NCBI GenBank assembly: GCA_036941025.1
Contig: JAYMNP010000001.1
Location: 4,071,001 to 4,135,000 of the forward strand
Length of the DNA: 64,000 bases
Direction of reading: 5' to 3'
Source of the DNA: Lachnospiraceae bacterium JLR.KK002
Lineage (GTDB): Bacteria > Bacillota > Clostridia > Lachnospirales > Lachnospiraceae
The translations under genes and the position numbers were made by a program. Below are positions 1 to 8,438 of the stretch, in pieces. Within the stretch, counting starts at the first letter, position 1; every line of letters starts with the position of its first letter. The notes beneath the pieces are model-generated. The model did no database searches and was not told the origin of the DNA. It saw only the letters and a list, made by a program, of their open reading frames with translations.

Positions 1-130
1 GGCTATTCTTGCAAATACTGTGAAAGGAAAAGGAGTTTCATATATGGAGGGAAACTGGCGGTTTCATAATTCAAGGCTTTCAAAAGCACAGTATCAGCAG
101 GCAATGTCAGAATTGGAAGGTGTAGGATGA
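1..130 (+). CDS. Transketolase, N-terminal subunit (3' end only)
   Basis: Only the last 42 codons are inside the window; the frame runs from base 2 to the TGA at 128-130. The visible peptide contains the segment NTVKGKGVSYMEG, typical of the end of the thiamine-pyrophosphate-binding half of split transketolases. The stop overlaps the ATG of the next gene (ATGA), so the two halves are probably translationally coupled and form one enzyme. In split form and next to an SDR and a Wzz-like gene, this pair more likely feeds a specialised sugar precursor for a surface polysaccharide than the central pentose phosphate pathway; that role is inference. Confidence 0.8.
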   Translation, partial: AILANTVKGKGVSYMEGNWRFHNSRLSKAQYQQAMSELEGVG

Positions 131-1197
131 TAGAGATTACGTCTAAAAATATGCGTATTTGGTCAAGGTTGGGGCCAAGCGGTGCATTAGGGGTAGCGGC
201 TTTGGAACTTGTAGAAAGAAATTTAAACGTAGTAATGCTGACAGCGGATTTGAATTTTTTTTCAGGATTAGAACGTTTTAAGGAGAAATATCCGAATCAT
301 GTATATAATTTTGGTATTGCAGAACAGAACATGTTAGGCGCGGCAGGTGGATTATCGAAAGAAGGATTCATGCCGTTTGTAAATACTTATGCAAGTTTTG
401 CATCTTCGAGATGCGCAGATCAGGTCAGAGTTAATATGTCTTATATGGAGTTACCTGTGAAACTTATTGGTTTGACAGCAGGATTTGGTGCGGGTGTTTT
501 AGGGGCTACTCATATGAGTATAGAAGATGTTGCTGTTATGAGAAGTCTTCCCAATATTACCATTATTTCTCCGGCTGATTGTACAGAAGTAATAAAATGT
601 ATGTTAGCAGTTGCGGAAAATGATGAGCCAACATACATCCGTTTAACGGGACCGGTGAATACGCCAATTGTTTATAAAGAAGATTATAATTTTGAAATAG
701 GGAAAGCTATTGAATTGGTTTCAGGTACAGAAGTATGTATGATTGCTACGGGTTCCATGGTGTATGAATCTTTGGAAGCTGCGAAATTATTAGAAGAAAA
801 AGGTGTTTCCTGTTCTGTAATAAATATGCATACAATAAAGCCGGTTGATACTGAGATATTGAATAAAGCTATACAAAATTATAAACTTATTGTTACTATA
901 GAAGAACATAGTGAATTAGGTGGCTTAGGAGGTACAATTGCAGAATATATGGCGAGGTACCATGGAAAAGCCGCCCTTGAAATAATTGGTATAAAGGATT
1001 TCTTTCCACATGCAGGAGATTATCAATATCAGTTAGAAGAAAGCGGATTGAAATCCTTCCAAATAAGTAAAAGGGTTTTGAGACGCGTGGAAGAAATTAG
1101 AACAAACGTTTGCAGAAAGGGGGGGGGGAATTTTATAATTTCTGAAAAACAATGTTCTTTCTCCTCTGTTAAGGAGGAAAAGAAATATGCCGCATGA
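127..1197 (+). CDS. Transketolase, C-terminal subunit
   Basis: This 356-residue protein holds the pyrimidine-binding and C-terminal domains of transketolase. The motif GIAEQNM at residues 64-70 contains the conserved glutamate that activates thiamine pyrophosphate (E66). It starts in a 4-bp overlap with the N-terminal half and so should form the other half of the same enzyme. The last ~30 residues look non-native: the reading frame crosses a run of ten G (1119-1128), reads an unusual tail and ends 11 bases inside the next gene. One G fewer would stop the frame at a TAA, and two fewer (or one more) at a TGA, within about 25 bases. Either a length-variable tract or a sequencing error could explain this. 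The composition is AT-rich like its neighbours. Confidence 0.88.
   Translation: MIEITSKNMRIWSRLGPSGALGVAALELVERNLNVVMLTADLNFFSGLERFKEKYPNHVYNFGIAEQNMLGAAGGLSKEGFMPFVNTYASFASSRCADQVRVNMSYMELPVKLIGLTAGFGAGVLGATHMSIEDVAVMRSLPNITIISPADCTEVIKCMLAVAENDEPTYIRLTGPVNTPIVYKEDYNFEIGKAIELVSGTEVCMIATGSMVYESLEAAKLLEEKGVSCSVINMHTIKPVDTEILNKAIQNYKLIVTIEEHSELGGLGGTIAEYMARYHGKAALEIIGIKDFFPHAGDYQYQLEESGLKSFQISKRVLRRVEEIRTNVCRKGGGNFIISEKQCSFSSVKEEKKYAA
1119..1128. repeat. Ten-G homopolymer tract at the 3' end of the transketolase gene
   Basis: A run of ten consecutive G lies in otherwise AT-rich sequence, inside the last codons of the transketolase C-subunit frame. Its length decides which of three C-terminal tails is made and whether the frame overlaps the start of the downstream SDR gene (present length) or stops more than 40 bases before it. 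Such tracts mutate by slipped-strand mispairing and are also prone to sequencing error. Confidence 0.7.
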
Positions 1198-1939
1198 TAG
1201 AATATTAGAAGGAAAAAATGCGATTGTTACAGGTACAAGCAGTGGTATTGGCAAAGCAACTGTTGAGATATTTGCTCAAAATGGAGCCAATATATGGGCA
1301 TGTATGAGAAGAAAAGATTTGGAGTTAGAAAAGTTTTTTTTAGAATTAGCTTCAAAAAATAATATATGGATTAAAATTCTTTGTTTTGATATGAATTCCT
1401 TAGAAGGAATGAGAAGTGCTGTAATGGACATAAAAAAAGAAAAAGTTAATATTGATATTTTGGTGAATAATGCGGGAACCACGTATGATGCATTACTGCC
1501 CATGTTGTCTATAGAAAAATCTAAGGAATTATTTGAAACAAATTTTTATTCACACATTCAATTTACTCAGTTTGTTAGTAGATTAATGATGAAGGTTGGA
1601 AAGGGATGCATAGTGAATACAGGTTCTTATCTTGGAATTGAAGGGAATCGTGGACAGGTAATGTATAGTGCAACAAAGGCGGCTATCCATGCAATGACGA
1701 AATCTTTATCGAAAGAATTGTCTGATTATGGAATAAGGGTTAATGCGGTAGCACCAGGAGTGGTGAATACAAAATTAATAAGCACCATGACCCGGAATGA
1801 GTTTGAAAATATTATGAATCATTGCTCATTAAAACGATTTGGAGAACCGGAAGAAATTGCAAATATGATTATGATATTAGCAAGTGATTTAAGCTCTTAT
1901 GTAACAGGACAGATAATCAGAGTCGATGGAGGAATGTAG
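1187..1939 (+). CDS. Short-chain dehydrogenase/reductase (SDR)
   Basis: A 250-residue classical SDR that should bind NAD(P)H and oxidise or reduce a hydroxyl/keto group. The glycine-rich cofactor motif TGTSSGIG is at residues 15-22, NNAG at 94-97, and the catalytic Ser147, Tyr160 and Lys164 (YSATK) are in place. The C-terminal end (GQIIRVDGGM) is typical of FabG-like members. The start is fixed by a strong AAGGAGG site 10 bases upstream. The first 11 bases overlap the present end of the transketolase frame. Sitting between a split transketolase and a Wzz-like gene, it is more likely a sugar-precursor enzyme of a polysaccharide locus than fatty-acid FabG, but the substrate cannot be told from sequence. 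Confidence 0.85.
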   Translation: MPHDRILEGKNAIVTGTSSGIGKATVEIFAQNGANIWACMRRKDLELEKFFLELASKNNIWIKILCFDMNSLEGMRSAVMDIKKEKVNIDILVNNAGTTYDALLPMLSIEKSKELFETNFYSHIQFTQFVSRLMMKVGKGCIVNTGSYLGIEGNRGQVMYSATKAAIHAMTKSLSKELSDYGIRVNAVAPGVVNTKLISTMTRNEFENIMNHCSLKRFGEPEEIANMIMILASDLSSYVTGQIIRVDGGM

Positions 1940-1950
1940 TACCATTTTTA

Positions 1951-1975
1951 TAACTCTGAATAAAGATTAGAGTTA
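1951..1975 (+). terminator. Weak hairpin after the SDR gene
   Basis: Inverted repeat TAACTCT/AGAGTTA with an 11-base loop lies 11 bases after the SDR stop. It has no clear T run, so it may be only a weak terminator or a processing hairpin. The rest of the 150-base gap to the next gene is AT-rich and holds no gene I can support. Confidence 0.3.
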
Positions 1976-2089
1976 ACGAATGGAGAATAAGCAGGTGATG
2001 CGCAAGGTTGGAGAAAATGTGAGAAAAGTGGTTGTCAACTGGTAAAAATTTAGAAAAATTATTTTAATGGCAATGTGGAGGAAGTTTTA

Positions 2090-3487
2090 ATGGGAACTCA
2101 AGAGGGAATAGGACACGAAATAAATTTAGTTGAGTTGTTTTGGAAAATTTTGTTTAGTTGGCGCCAGGTAATCTGCTATGGAATTATCTTTGCCATATTA
2201 TTTTGTGGGATGAGATATGCCAGAGATAGTGAGGCGTATAAGTTGGCTCAAAGTTCTGAAACAGGGGTAACAGAATTGACAAGTGAAGAGAAGGAACAGC
2301 TTGACGATGCTTATACAATGAAGAAAAGAATTGAAAACTATGAAGATTACTTAAATGAATCAGTACTGATGCAAATTGATCCGTATAAAAAGCCCGTTAT
2401 TGAATTGCAGTATGTTGTAGAATCAGATTATACGTATAATTATACACGAGATAATCAGACTGATTATACAGGAAATCTAATGTCTTTATATTATAATTAT
2501 ATTAAAAGCGGAGAAATGAGTAATAAACTGATAGAAGCAACAAAGATTTCTATTAGTCAGGCTGATTTTAGTGAATTATGTGGTGTATCACAAAGCGGAA
2601 GTACTATGGTAGTTGCATTTGTGTGGATGGAAGAAAGAAAATTAGATGAGATTTCTGAATTTATTAAGGAAGAGTTGATAAAAAAAGAATCAGAGTTCCA
2701 GGAAGTTGGTTCACATAGATTAAAGCTATTGAGAGAATCAAAAAATGTAGTTGTAGATGCTGGCTTAGCAGAAATAAGAAATACTTATTCTAACAATATT
2801 GCATATATTAATACACAATTAAATGCTTTAAAAACAGATATGTCAGAAGAACAATTGAAATTATTGCAAAATGGACCAGGAGAAGAAGTAATAAAGCCTG
2901 AAATTCCCAAACCCGTCCCCAGCAAAAAGTATTTCCTCCTTGGAGCTTTCCTTGGAATTTTTCTGGTATGCGCATGGGCAGCCTGTAAAATGCTTTTTAC
3001 CGCCCGGCTGCAGAATCCGGAAGAAATCCGTGCTCTCTATAATACCAGGCTGTTGGGGGAAGTAACAGTAAAATCAAAGAAAAAACGTTTTCTGTCAGTG
3101 ATTGATGATAAACTTCTGGCTATAAAAAACAGAAGAAAGAAGAAGTTATCTGTAGAGCAGCAGGTTAAGGTAATAGCTGCCAATATTTCTCTTTCCTGCA
3201 AGCAGCAGGGGATAGAAAATATCTATATGACAGGCAGTGAATATGAGAATGCAGATACTGCCACATTAGATATGCTGAAGCAGGAATTAACCAGTCAGAA
3301 TATTCAGGTAAAAGAGGGCGGCAATATATTCTATGATGCTGAATCTTTAAAACAGGGTACGGAAATCGGCAATATGATTTTTGTGGAACAGACAGGAAAG
3401 TCTATTTACGATGAGATTTCCAATGAGCTGAATCTGGCCAGAGAGCAGAAAAATCAGATTCTGGGAGTTGTAGTATTAGTATATTGA
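2090..3487 (+). CDS. Wzz-like polysaccharide chain-length/co-polymerase protein with C-terminal cytoplasmic domain
   Basis: About 465 residues. One membrane helix lies near residues 22-45 and a second near 280-302, with a long extracytoplasmic stretch between, preceded at the second helix by a proline-rich KPEIPKPVPSKK segment: the layout of Wzz/polysaccharide co-polymerases that set glycan chain length. I chose ATG 2090, 8 bases after GGAGG, over a GTG at 2075. The ~165-residue C-terminal part resembles a bacterial tyrosine-kinase (CpsD/Wzd) fold in order of elements, starting ANISLSCK and ending LGVVVLVY, but the place of the Walker A loop reads SEYENADT, so it should not bind ATP in the usual way. 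Base composition changes sharply near 2890, inside the gene, suggesting a recombination joint. Confidence 0.75.
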   Translation: MGTQEGIGHEINLVELFWKILFSWRQVICYGIIFAILFCGMRYARDSEAYKLAQSSETGVTELTSEEKEQLDDAYTMKKRIENYEDYLNESVLMQIDPYKKPVIELQYVVESDYTYNYTRDNQTDYTGNLMSLYYNYIKSGEMSNKLIEATKISISQADFSELCGVSQSGSTMVVAFVWMEERKLDEISEFIKEELIKKESEFQEVGSHRLKLLRESKNVVVDAGLAEIRNTYSNNIAYINTQLNALKTDMSEEQLKLLQNGPGEEVIKPEIPKPVPSKKYFLLGAFLGIFLVCAWAACKMLFTARLQNPEEIRALYNTRLLGEVTVKSKKKRFLSVIDDKLLAIKNRRKKKLSVEQQVKVIAANISLSCKQQGIENIYMTGSEYENADTATLDMLKQELTSQNIQVKEGGNIFYDAESLKQGTEIGNMIFVEQTGKSIYDEISNELNLAREQKNQILGVVVLVY

Positions 3488-3508
3488 TTAAAAAAGTGAA
3501 ATAAAAAT

Positions 3509-3564
3509 TGAAACTGCCACACCACACCATGGATTTGCTATCATGGTGTGGTGTGGCAGTTTCA
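3509..3564. terminator. 23-bp perfect inverted repeat between convergent genes
   Basis: The left arm at 3509-3531 and right arm at 3542-3564 are exact reverse complements (23 bp) around a 10-base loop. It lies between the convergent wzz-like gene and the minus-strand membrane-protein operon. A-rich sequence on its left side gives U-rich RNA on the minus strand, so it should terminate that operon best and may act in both directions. Confidence 0.8.
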
Positions 3565-3578
3565 CAGTCTGGGCAGGC

Positions 3579-4403
3579 TCACCCCACCCGCCACACTGTA
3601 AAATGCTCCGTCTCTCCTATCTCCTCATATCCCATCTCTTCAAAATATCCGTCAAGTCCTTTCTCCTTATTGGGAATGACATACCGGATATGAAATCTTC
3701 TGACATAACGTTTCAGAATATCCGATTCCACCGGTACTCCGTAGTAAAGCAGCATGGTAAGAATATGATGGCTGCTCCGCTCATTCAGGACCTGCTCCAC
3801 AGAAGACGGATCTGCAGGATTCATGGACCAGTTCAGGATATCCTTCCGCCGAATGGTATTATAAATGGAAGGGTTATACTGGCGCAGTTCCAGAAGCTGT
3901 ATATCTGCAAAAAGGCAGCGTTTCGGTTCAGAAGTTTGGGCGTCTTCCTCAATCATATCTGCAATGGCAATGGACTCATCACTGATTTTGTAGATATTTT
4001 CCGCAGGAACCATATGGGGCAGCTGACATTCTCCCGCTGCAGCTGCCAGGATAAGGAAAAGAGCCAGAGCAGCAGCCTGTTTCCACCGTCTGGTAAATCG
4101 GTAAACCAGGCAGACGATGGCAAAAGCCAGCACCAGATTGACAGGCAGAAGCCAGAAAATCCGGCGGATTCGGGAAGACAGGCCAATCTTGTCCCCAACA
4201 GGAATCATCAGATAAGGATTGAATACGGTAAGTAAGGCAAACAGCACCGGATAGACGAAGATGGTTTTTAAGTCTCTTTTTTTCAGGAGCCAGAATGCGG
4301 CCAGGGCCAGCACATAAGCCAGGAAAAAAATTACAATATTGGAAAATGCATCGTCAAAGGCTTTGTTCAGAAAGTCCATGCCTGGTTTATACAAATTCTG
4401 CAT
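3579..4403 (-). CDS. Membrane protein with C-terminal extracytoplasmic domain, last gene of a three-gene operon
   Basis: 274 residues with about four hydrophobic helices in the first ~130 residues, followed by a hydrophilic ~140-residue domain probably outside the membrane. I recognise no catalytic motif. The start at 4403 has a clean AGGAGG site. It is 10 bases downstream of a DUF6077-like gene and reads like the C-terminal half of a large GT-C-like polytopic protein, so the two may be halves of one split protein. Nothing in the sequence gives a substrate. Its place beside a polysaccharide locus suggests envelope glycan work, as inference only. Confidence 0.6.
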   Translation of the reverse strand: MQNLYKPGMDFLNKAFDDAFSNIVIFFLAYVLALAAFWLLKKRDLKTIFVYPVLFALLTVFNPYLMIPVGDKIGLSSRIRRIFWLLPVNLVLAFAIVCLVYRFTRRWKQAAALALFLILAAAAGECQLPHMVPAENIYKISDESIAIADMIEEDAQTSEPKRCLFADIQLLELRQYNPSIYNTIRRKDILNWSMNPADPSSVEQVLNERSSHHILTMLLYYGVPVESDILKRYVRRFHIRYVIPNKEKGLDGYFEEMGYEEIGETEHFTVWRVG

Positions 4404-4413
4404 AACAATCCTC

Positions 4414-5556
4414 CTAACCGGTATAAATAAACAGATGATGTTTCGTCAGCAGGTAAGCCGCTCCATACAATATACAGGGAAACAGGCAGACAGCATATCG
4501 TATCCAGATATACAGCAAAGGTTTTGCCGAGGCCTGCATCAGGCGGAAGCGGCTTTTGCCTTTCCCGGATTCCCAGAGTACAGAAGTATCTTTCTTACAG
4601 AATCCCAGAGGAATCAGGCAAATGCTCAGTTCAAAAGGCAGCATGTAAATTGCTGACATGTTCAGGCCGAAGCTGGCCCAGATAATCAGGAACAGCTCCA
4701 TCCAGTGGTGGTGATTCCGGTATTCCCTGGCAATTTTCAGGAACAGCAGAAACACAGCCGGCATGATAATACAGGCCAGAATGGTTTTTCCCTCAAATGC
4801 ACGGAAGAATAAAAATTCTGCACTGGTATATAAGTTAAAACTGAACAGATTCAGCCAGAACAGACAAAATACCAGGAGCGCGCTTTTTTTTCTGGAGAGG
4901 GGAAAAAGCTGACGCCCCAGCTGATAGTAAATCAGATTGGCCATAATCACCATCAGAGTGGTTTCCACGGTTCTGGTTTCAATCAGGGGTGCAAGGCCGG
5001 TCAGAGTGCAGATAACTGCGCTGTGATTCTGGTAGGTTTCCAATAGATACTCCGCATCCAGCCTGTCCAGCAGGTGGCCGGTATAGGGGCTGTACTGGCT
5101 GATGGTATCAGTGTATACCGAGGAACTCACGTCTCCGATATAATAGGACTGATCCCACAGGGCGTAAGTCTCTCCATTGTAATTGGTCAGACAAATCTGA
5201 ATCATCACAAGGAAAATCAGAAACAGGAATATCCATTTATATTCTGACAGCAATTCTTTCCGCTGGTTCCATTTTTCTTTTAAAATTTTCCGATTTCGCA
5301 GAAAATACAGGAGGGCAGTAACAGCCAGCAGGAAACACCAGAGCTTTGCTAACAGTGACAGGGGCTGTAATGTGAATTTCAGCGGAAGGGCGGCTGCCTG
5401 AAACAGAAGAAAGAAGAGGAAAAACCCCAGGATTATCCGGTAAGATAAGGAAGTCTCCTGAGATTTTGTAAAGCTCAGGAACAGGTCTCCTAACATATAA
5501 CTGAAAATCAGATACAGCAGAATCATTCCGGTACACAGTAAATAAATAGTTATCAT
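4414..5556 (-). CDS. DUF6077-like polytopic membrane protein
   Basis: 380 residues with about nine predicted hydrophobic helices. A non-helical segment near residues 120-175 contains ETYALWDQSYYIGDVSSS, a pattern I associate with DUF6077 membrane proteins of Lachnospiraceae; their function is not known. The general architecture, a long multi-pass protein with acidic residues in an early outside loop, recalls GT-C lipid-linked sugar transferases, but no DxD-type motif can be asserted. It begins one base after the upstream gene ends and has a GGGAGGA ribosome-binding site, so the three genes form an operon. Confidence 0.6.
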   Translation of the reverse strand: MITIYLLCTGMILLYLIFSYMLGDLFLSFTKSQETSLSYRIILGFFLFFLLFQAAALPLKFTLQPLSLLAKLWCFLLAVTALLYFLRNRKILKEKWNQRKELLSEYKWIFLFLIFLVMIQICLTNYNGETYALWDQSYYIGDVSSSVYTDTISQYSPYTGHLLDRLDAEYLLETYQNHSAVICTLTGLAPLIETRTVETTLMVIMANLIYYQLGRQLFPLSRKKSALLVFCLFWLNLFSFNLYTSAEFLFFRAFEGKTILACIIMPAVFLLFLKIAREYRNHHHWMELFLIIWASFGLNMSAIYMLPFELSICLIPLGFCKKDTSVLWESGKGKSRFRLMQASAKPLLYIWIRYAVCLFPCILYGAAYLLTKHHLFIYTG

Positions 5557-5557
5557 C

Positions 5558-6796
5558 TTAATTCCTCCCGGTTAAGTTCAGGACGTTATGCAGGGACTGG
5601 CGGATACCGTTTAAATCCAGTATGGCAAAGAAAAACAGTGTCCAGGGAAAGAAGGCGCCGGTCAGAGCACGAAAGGTAACGGCTGTTTCCATAAGCCCGT
5701 GGGCAGGCGCCAGCACATAGCTCAGGAAAGGCAGCATGCCGATAAAAATAAGAGGCAGGTTTCTCACACAGGTCTGCCGGGTTTTATGCCCCGTAAAAAA
5801 CAGAATCATGTATATTGCAAAAACTGCCAGTATCAGAATCAGAAGAGTTTTCTTTCCAAAACCCACATGAGAAAGAAATCCGTTCAGATTTTCAAAAAGC
5901 ATGGTTTTAAGTGAGCCGGCTGAGAAAGACGAACCGAAACAGTATTCTCCGATCCGGGCCATATATGCAGGAAACAGGTTGCTTCCGGTGAGTAATACAG
6001 TCAGTACCCATTTGGTTATGGTCAGAAGCAGATAACCCAGGAACCAGAAAAGGGTACAGCCCGTCAGAGATTTCCACACAGCGCTGGCTTTCTGTTTTGG
6101 CCCATAGTCACGGAAAGAAAGAAAGGCAACGGTAAGAGGAAGGCTCAGGGCAATAACCGGAACAGTTCCCGTATCCAGGAAAGCAGTGACTGCTCCGATT
6201 CCGTAAAAGGAAAAAAGAAGCCGGTGCAGGTTTTCTTCCCGGAATAATTCTTTTTTTCCGCACAGGAACAGAATGGAACAGAATGCGGTAAGGAAACATC
6301 CGGTCTGAGGCAGTGTCCAGGAAACGGGAAGAATGTCTGCCCATAAAAAGAAAAAGAGGAAAAAAAATCCGTATGGAGCGGAATACGTTCTGCTGATTTT
6401 CCAGGCAGCGCCGAACAGAAGCATGAGAAAAGCAATCATGCAGAGATAACGAATCTGGCCGATATGAAAAAAGCACAGCAAAAACCGGCCCGGTGCCTGC
6501 ATTCCGTTCCAGCGAAATCCCTGGTCCTGTCCCATGAGCGTGTTCCACAGTGTGGAATATTCCGGATTCTGATTCAGAGAAGTCAGAAATTCCGTTTCCG
6601 GTTTCAGGGAAGGGGTGTCTCCCGGCAGACAGCCGTTCTCAGGAAATTCAGACAGCAGCTGCAGAGACAGTTCTCTGTGCCCCATAATTTTTTCGTCCGG
6701 AATGCAGTGAGACGCAAAAACCAGAAAAAGAAAAAGTGCGGTCAGAAAAAAGTGCAGTCTGCCAAAAGCATGTATTTTACGAAAATGAGATTCCAT
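5558..6796 (-). CDS. Polytopic membrane protein, first gene of a three-gene operon
   Basis: 412 residues with about nine or ten hydrophobic helices and one larger outside loop after the first helix (residues ~35-100). Start at 6796 follows a GAGGTGG site. No family motif was recognised beyond general similarity of layout to GT-C-type or polymerase-like envelope membrane proteins. It leads a tightly spaced operon with the DUF6077-like gene and the 274-residue membrane protein, all ending at a strong 23-bp hairpin. The three products probably act together in one membrane complex. Confidence 0.6.
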   Translation of the reverse strand: MESHFRKIHAFGRLHFFLTALFLFLVFASHCIPDEKIMGHRELSLQLLSEFPENGCLPGDTPSLKPETEFLTSLNQNPEYSTLWNTLMGQDQGFRWNGMQAPGRFLLCFFHIGQIRYLCMIAFLMLLFGAAWKISRTYSAPYGFFFLFFFLWADILPVSWTLPQTGCFLTAFCSILFLCGKKELFREENLHRLLFSFYGIGAVTAFLDTGTVPVIALSLPLTVAFLSFRDYGPKQKASAVWKSLTGCTLFWFLGYLLLTITKWVLTVLLTGSNLFPAYMARIGEYCFGSSFSAGSLKTMLFENLNGFLSHVGFGKKTLLILILAVFAIYMILFFTGHKTRQTCVRNLPLIFIGMLPFLSYVLAPAHGLMETAVTFRALTGAFFPWTLFFFAILDLNGIRQSLHNVLNLTGRN

Positions 6797-7176
6797 GTTT
6801 CCACCTCGTATCTGTCAGTAAAAGTTTTTATCTGATGTAATTAAAATGCCAGAAACCCTGTTGCCGCCTGAGGCCCTGACAGGAAAAAGTTTTACTTTGA
6901 AATGTTAAGTTACAGGATTCTTTTTTATTATTACCAGCATCATTATCATTATTATTATCATGGATAGTTTACATGACATTTTGCAGGAAAGCAATAGAAG
7001 AAATGGAAATTATATATAGAAAAGTCCCCTGTTTTGTGATATACTCACGGAGTTAGTATGAAAACAGCACAGAACCTGCAAAATATAAAGGAAACGCTGA
7101 TGAAAGCGCTTCCTGAGAAGTCAAAAACCCCGCTGCAGGCAACGGGGTATCAAAAACGGATAAGGAGGACACAGAG
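6797..7176. other. Divergent intergenic region
   Basis: 380 bases between the minus-strand membrane operon and the first LCP gene must hold both promoters, though no convincing -35/-10 pair could be fixed. It contains a GC-rich hairpin with arms CCTGT/ACAGG (near 6855-6885), an ATT/ATC trinucleotide-like run at about 6924-6961, and a hairpin CCCCG/CGGGG just before the LCP ribosome-binding site, similar to one before the second LCP gene. A 70-codon open frame at 7058 is not convincing as a gene. Confidence 0.5.
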
Positions 7177-8256
7177 ATGGCAAAAGACACGCGCAATTAC
7201 AGCAGCACCGGGAAGAAAAAAAAGAAGACCAGACGGAAAAAACGCCAGCAGCGGAAGATTATTCTGGTAATTCTGGCTGTGATACTGGCTCTGGTGGGAC
7301 TGGTTTTCGCCTACGTCTGGAGTAAATACGGAAAGCTGGGAAGAATTTCCATTAAAGATAAAGATGTTAAGGTGAACGATCTGTCAAAGGATACTCAGAA
7401 GAACCTGGACGGTTATGAGAGTATTGCACTGTTTGGACTGGACAACCGTTCTACCGGTAATTTTGAAAGAGGAAACAGTGATACGATTATAGTGGTAAGC
7501 ATTAACCGGAAATCCGGAGAAATCAAAATGGCGTCCGTATACCGGGATACCTATCTGGATATCAGCGACAATACCTACCGCAAGGCAAATGCGGCATATG
7601 CCAACGGAGGGCCGAAACAGGCCATGGAAATGCTGAATAAGAATCTGGATCTGGATATTACCGATTATGTCAGCGTGGATTTCAGCGCTCTGGTGGATGC
7701 TATCGACCTGCTGGGCGGCATAGAACTGGATATTTCTCCGGAAGAAGCCGAATGGCTGAATGGATATGTGGTGGAGACCAATGAAGTAACCGGCCACAAC
7801 AGCGGCCCCGTATCACCGGGACAGGGGGTTCACGTGGACGGAGTGCAGGCCACTTCCTATGCGAGAATCCGGTATGTGGGCCTGGATTACCAGCGTACCG
7901 AGCGACAGCGTACGGTGATTACCAAAATGTTTGAAAAAGCAAAACAATGTGATCTGATGACGTTAAATAATCTGCTGGATGAAATGCTGCCTCAGATTTC
8001 CACCAGCTTAAGTTTTACGGAAATGCTGGGACTTGCAACAAATCTGCCCAAATATCATATGGGAGAGAATACGGGATTTCCCTTTGACAAGGAGACGCCG
8101 GGCAATGTGGGAAGTGCCGGGGATGCTGTGGTACCGGTGAACCTGGAAAATAACGTGGCTCAGCTTCACCAGTTCCTGTACAACAGTGATAATTATACTC
8201 CTTCTGAAACGGTAAAAAGCATCAGTGCCACCATAAAGGCAAATACAGGATATTAA
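7177..8256 (+). CDS. LytR-CpsA-Psr (LCP) family glycopolymer ligase
   Basis: 359 residues. A very basic cytoplasmic N-terminus (residues 1-27) is followed by one membrane helix (~28-50) and an extracellular LCP domain. Family hallmarks are visible: FGLDNR then RGNSDTI, VYRDT, the arginine-rich RIRY/ERQRTV segments, and a late TGFPFD. LCP proteins transfer undecaprenyl-phosphate-linked wall glycopolymers (teichoic acids, capsules) onto peptidoglycan. Start is supported by AAGGAGG at a good distance. A paralogue lies at 21380, at the other end of the envelope cluster; both are preceded by similar leader hairpins. Which polymer each ligates is unknown. Confidence 0.9.
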   Translation: MAKDTRNYSSTGKKKKKTRRKKRQQRKIILVILAVILALVGLVFAYVWSKYGKLGRISIKDKDVKVNDLSKDTQKNLDGYESIALFGLDNRSTGNFERGNSDTIIVVSINRKSGEIKMASVYRDTYLDISDNTYRKANAAYANGGPKQAMEMLNKNLDLDITDYVSVDFSALVDAIDLLGGIELDISPEEAEWLNGYVVETNEVTGHNSGPVSPGQGVHVDGVQATSYARIRYVGLDYQRTERQRTVITKMFEKAKQCDLMTLNNLLDEMLPQISTSLSFTEMLGLATNLPKYHMGENTGFPFDKETPGNVGSAGDAVVPVNLENNVAQLHQFLYNSDNYTPSETVKSISATIKANTGY

Positions 8257-8297
8257 AGGGGATATTTGGATATAAATGTGAAAAGTGCCCGGAAACA

Positions 8298-8327
8298 TTG
8301 ACACCGGATGTCAGATACTGGTATGAT
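8298..8327 (+). promoter_or_regulatory. Sigma-A promoter for the Fn3 secreted-protein gene
   Basis: TTGACA at 8298-8303, an 18-base spacer, then TATGAT at 8322-8327. An inverted repeat (8287-8298 with 8359-8369, one bulged base) surrounds the promoter. The next coding start is 8439. Confidence 0.65.
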
Positions 8328-8438
8328 GAAAGCAGTAACAGCGGAAGTGTATTGGGAGATGTTCCGGGCAGCTGTATGTAAGAAAAATTCTCATGACGGC
8401 GGCCGGGAAGAAGCATACCGGGAAGGAAAGGGAAGAAT

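Noticed and set aside
1980..2045. 21-codon frame between the SDR and wzz-like genes
   Set aside because: Short, no convincing ribosome-binding site, and no recognisable peptide; could be chance in AT-rich DNA.
3543..4235. 230-codon plus-strand frame opposite the membrane protein gene at 3579-4403
   Set aside because: It starts inside the terminator hairpin and reads antisense to a gene with a clear AGGAGG site and credible membrane helices.
7058..7270. 70-codon plus-strand frame before the first LCP gene
   Set aside because: No good ribosome-binding site, overlaps the LCP start in another frame, and the protein is a basic out-of-frame reading of the LCP N-terminus.
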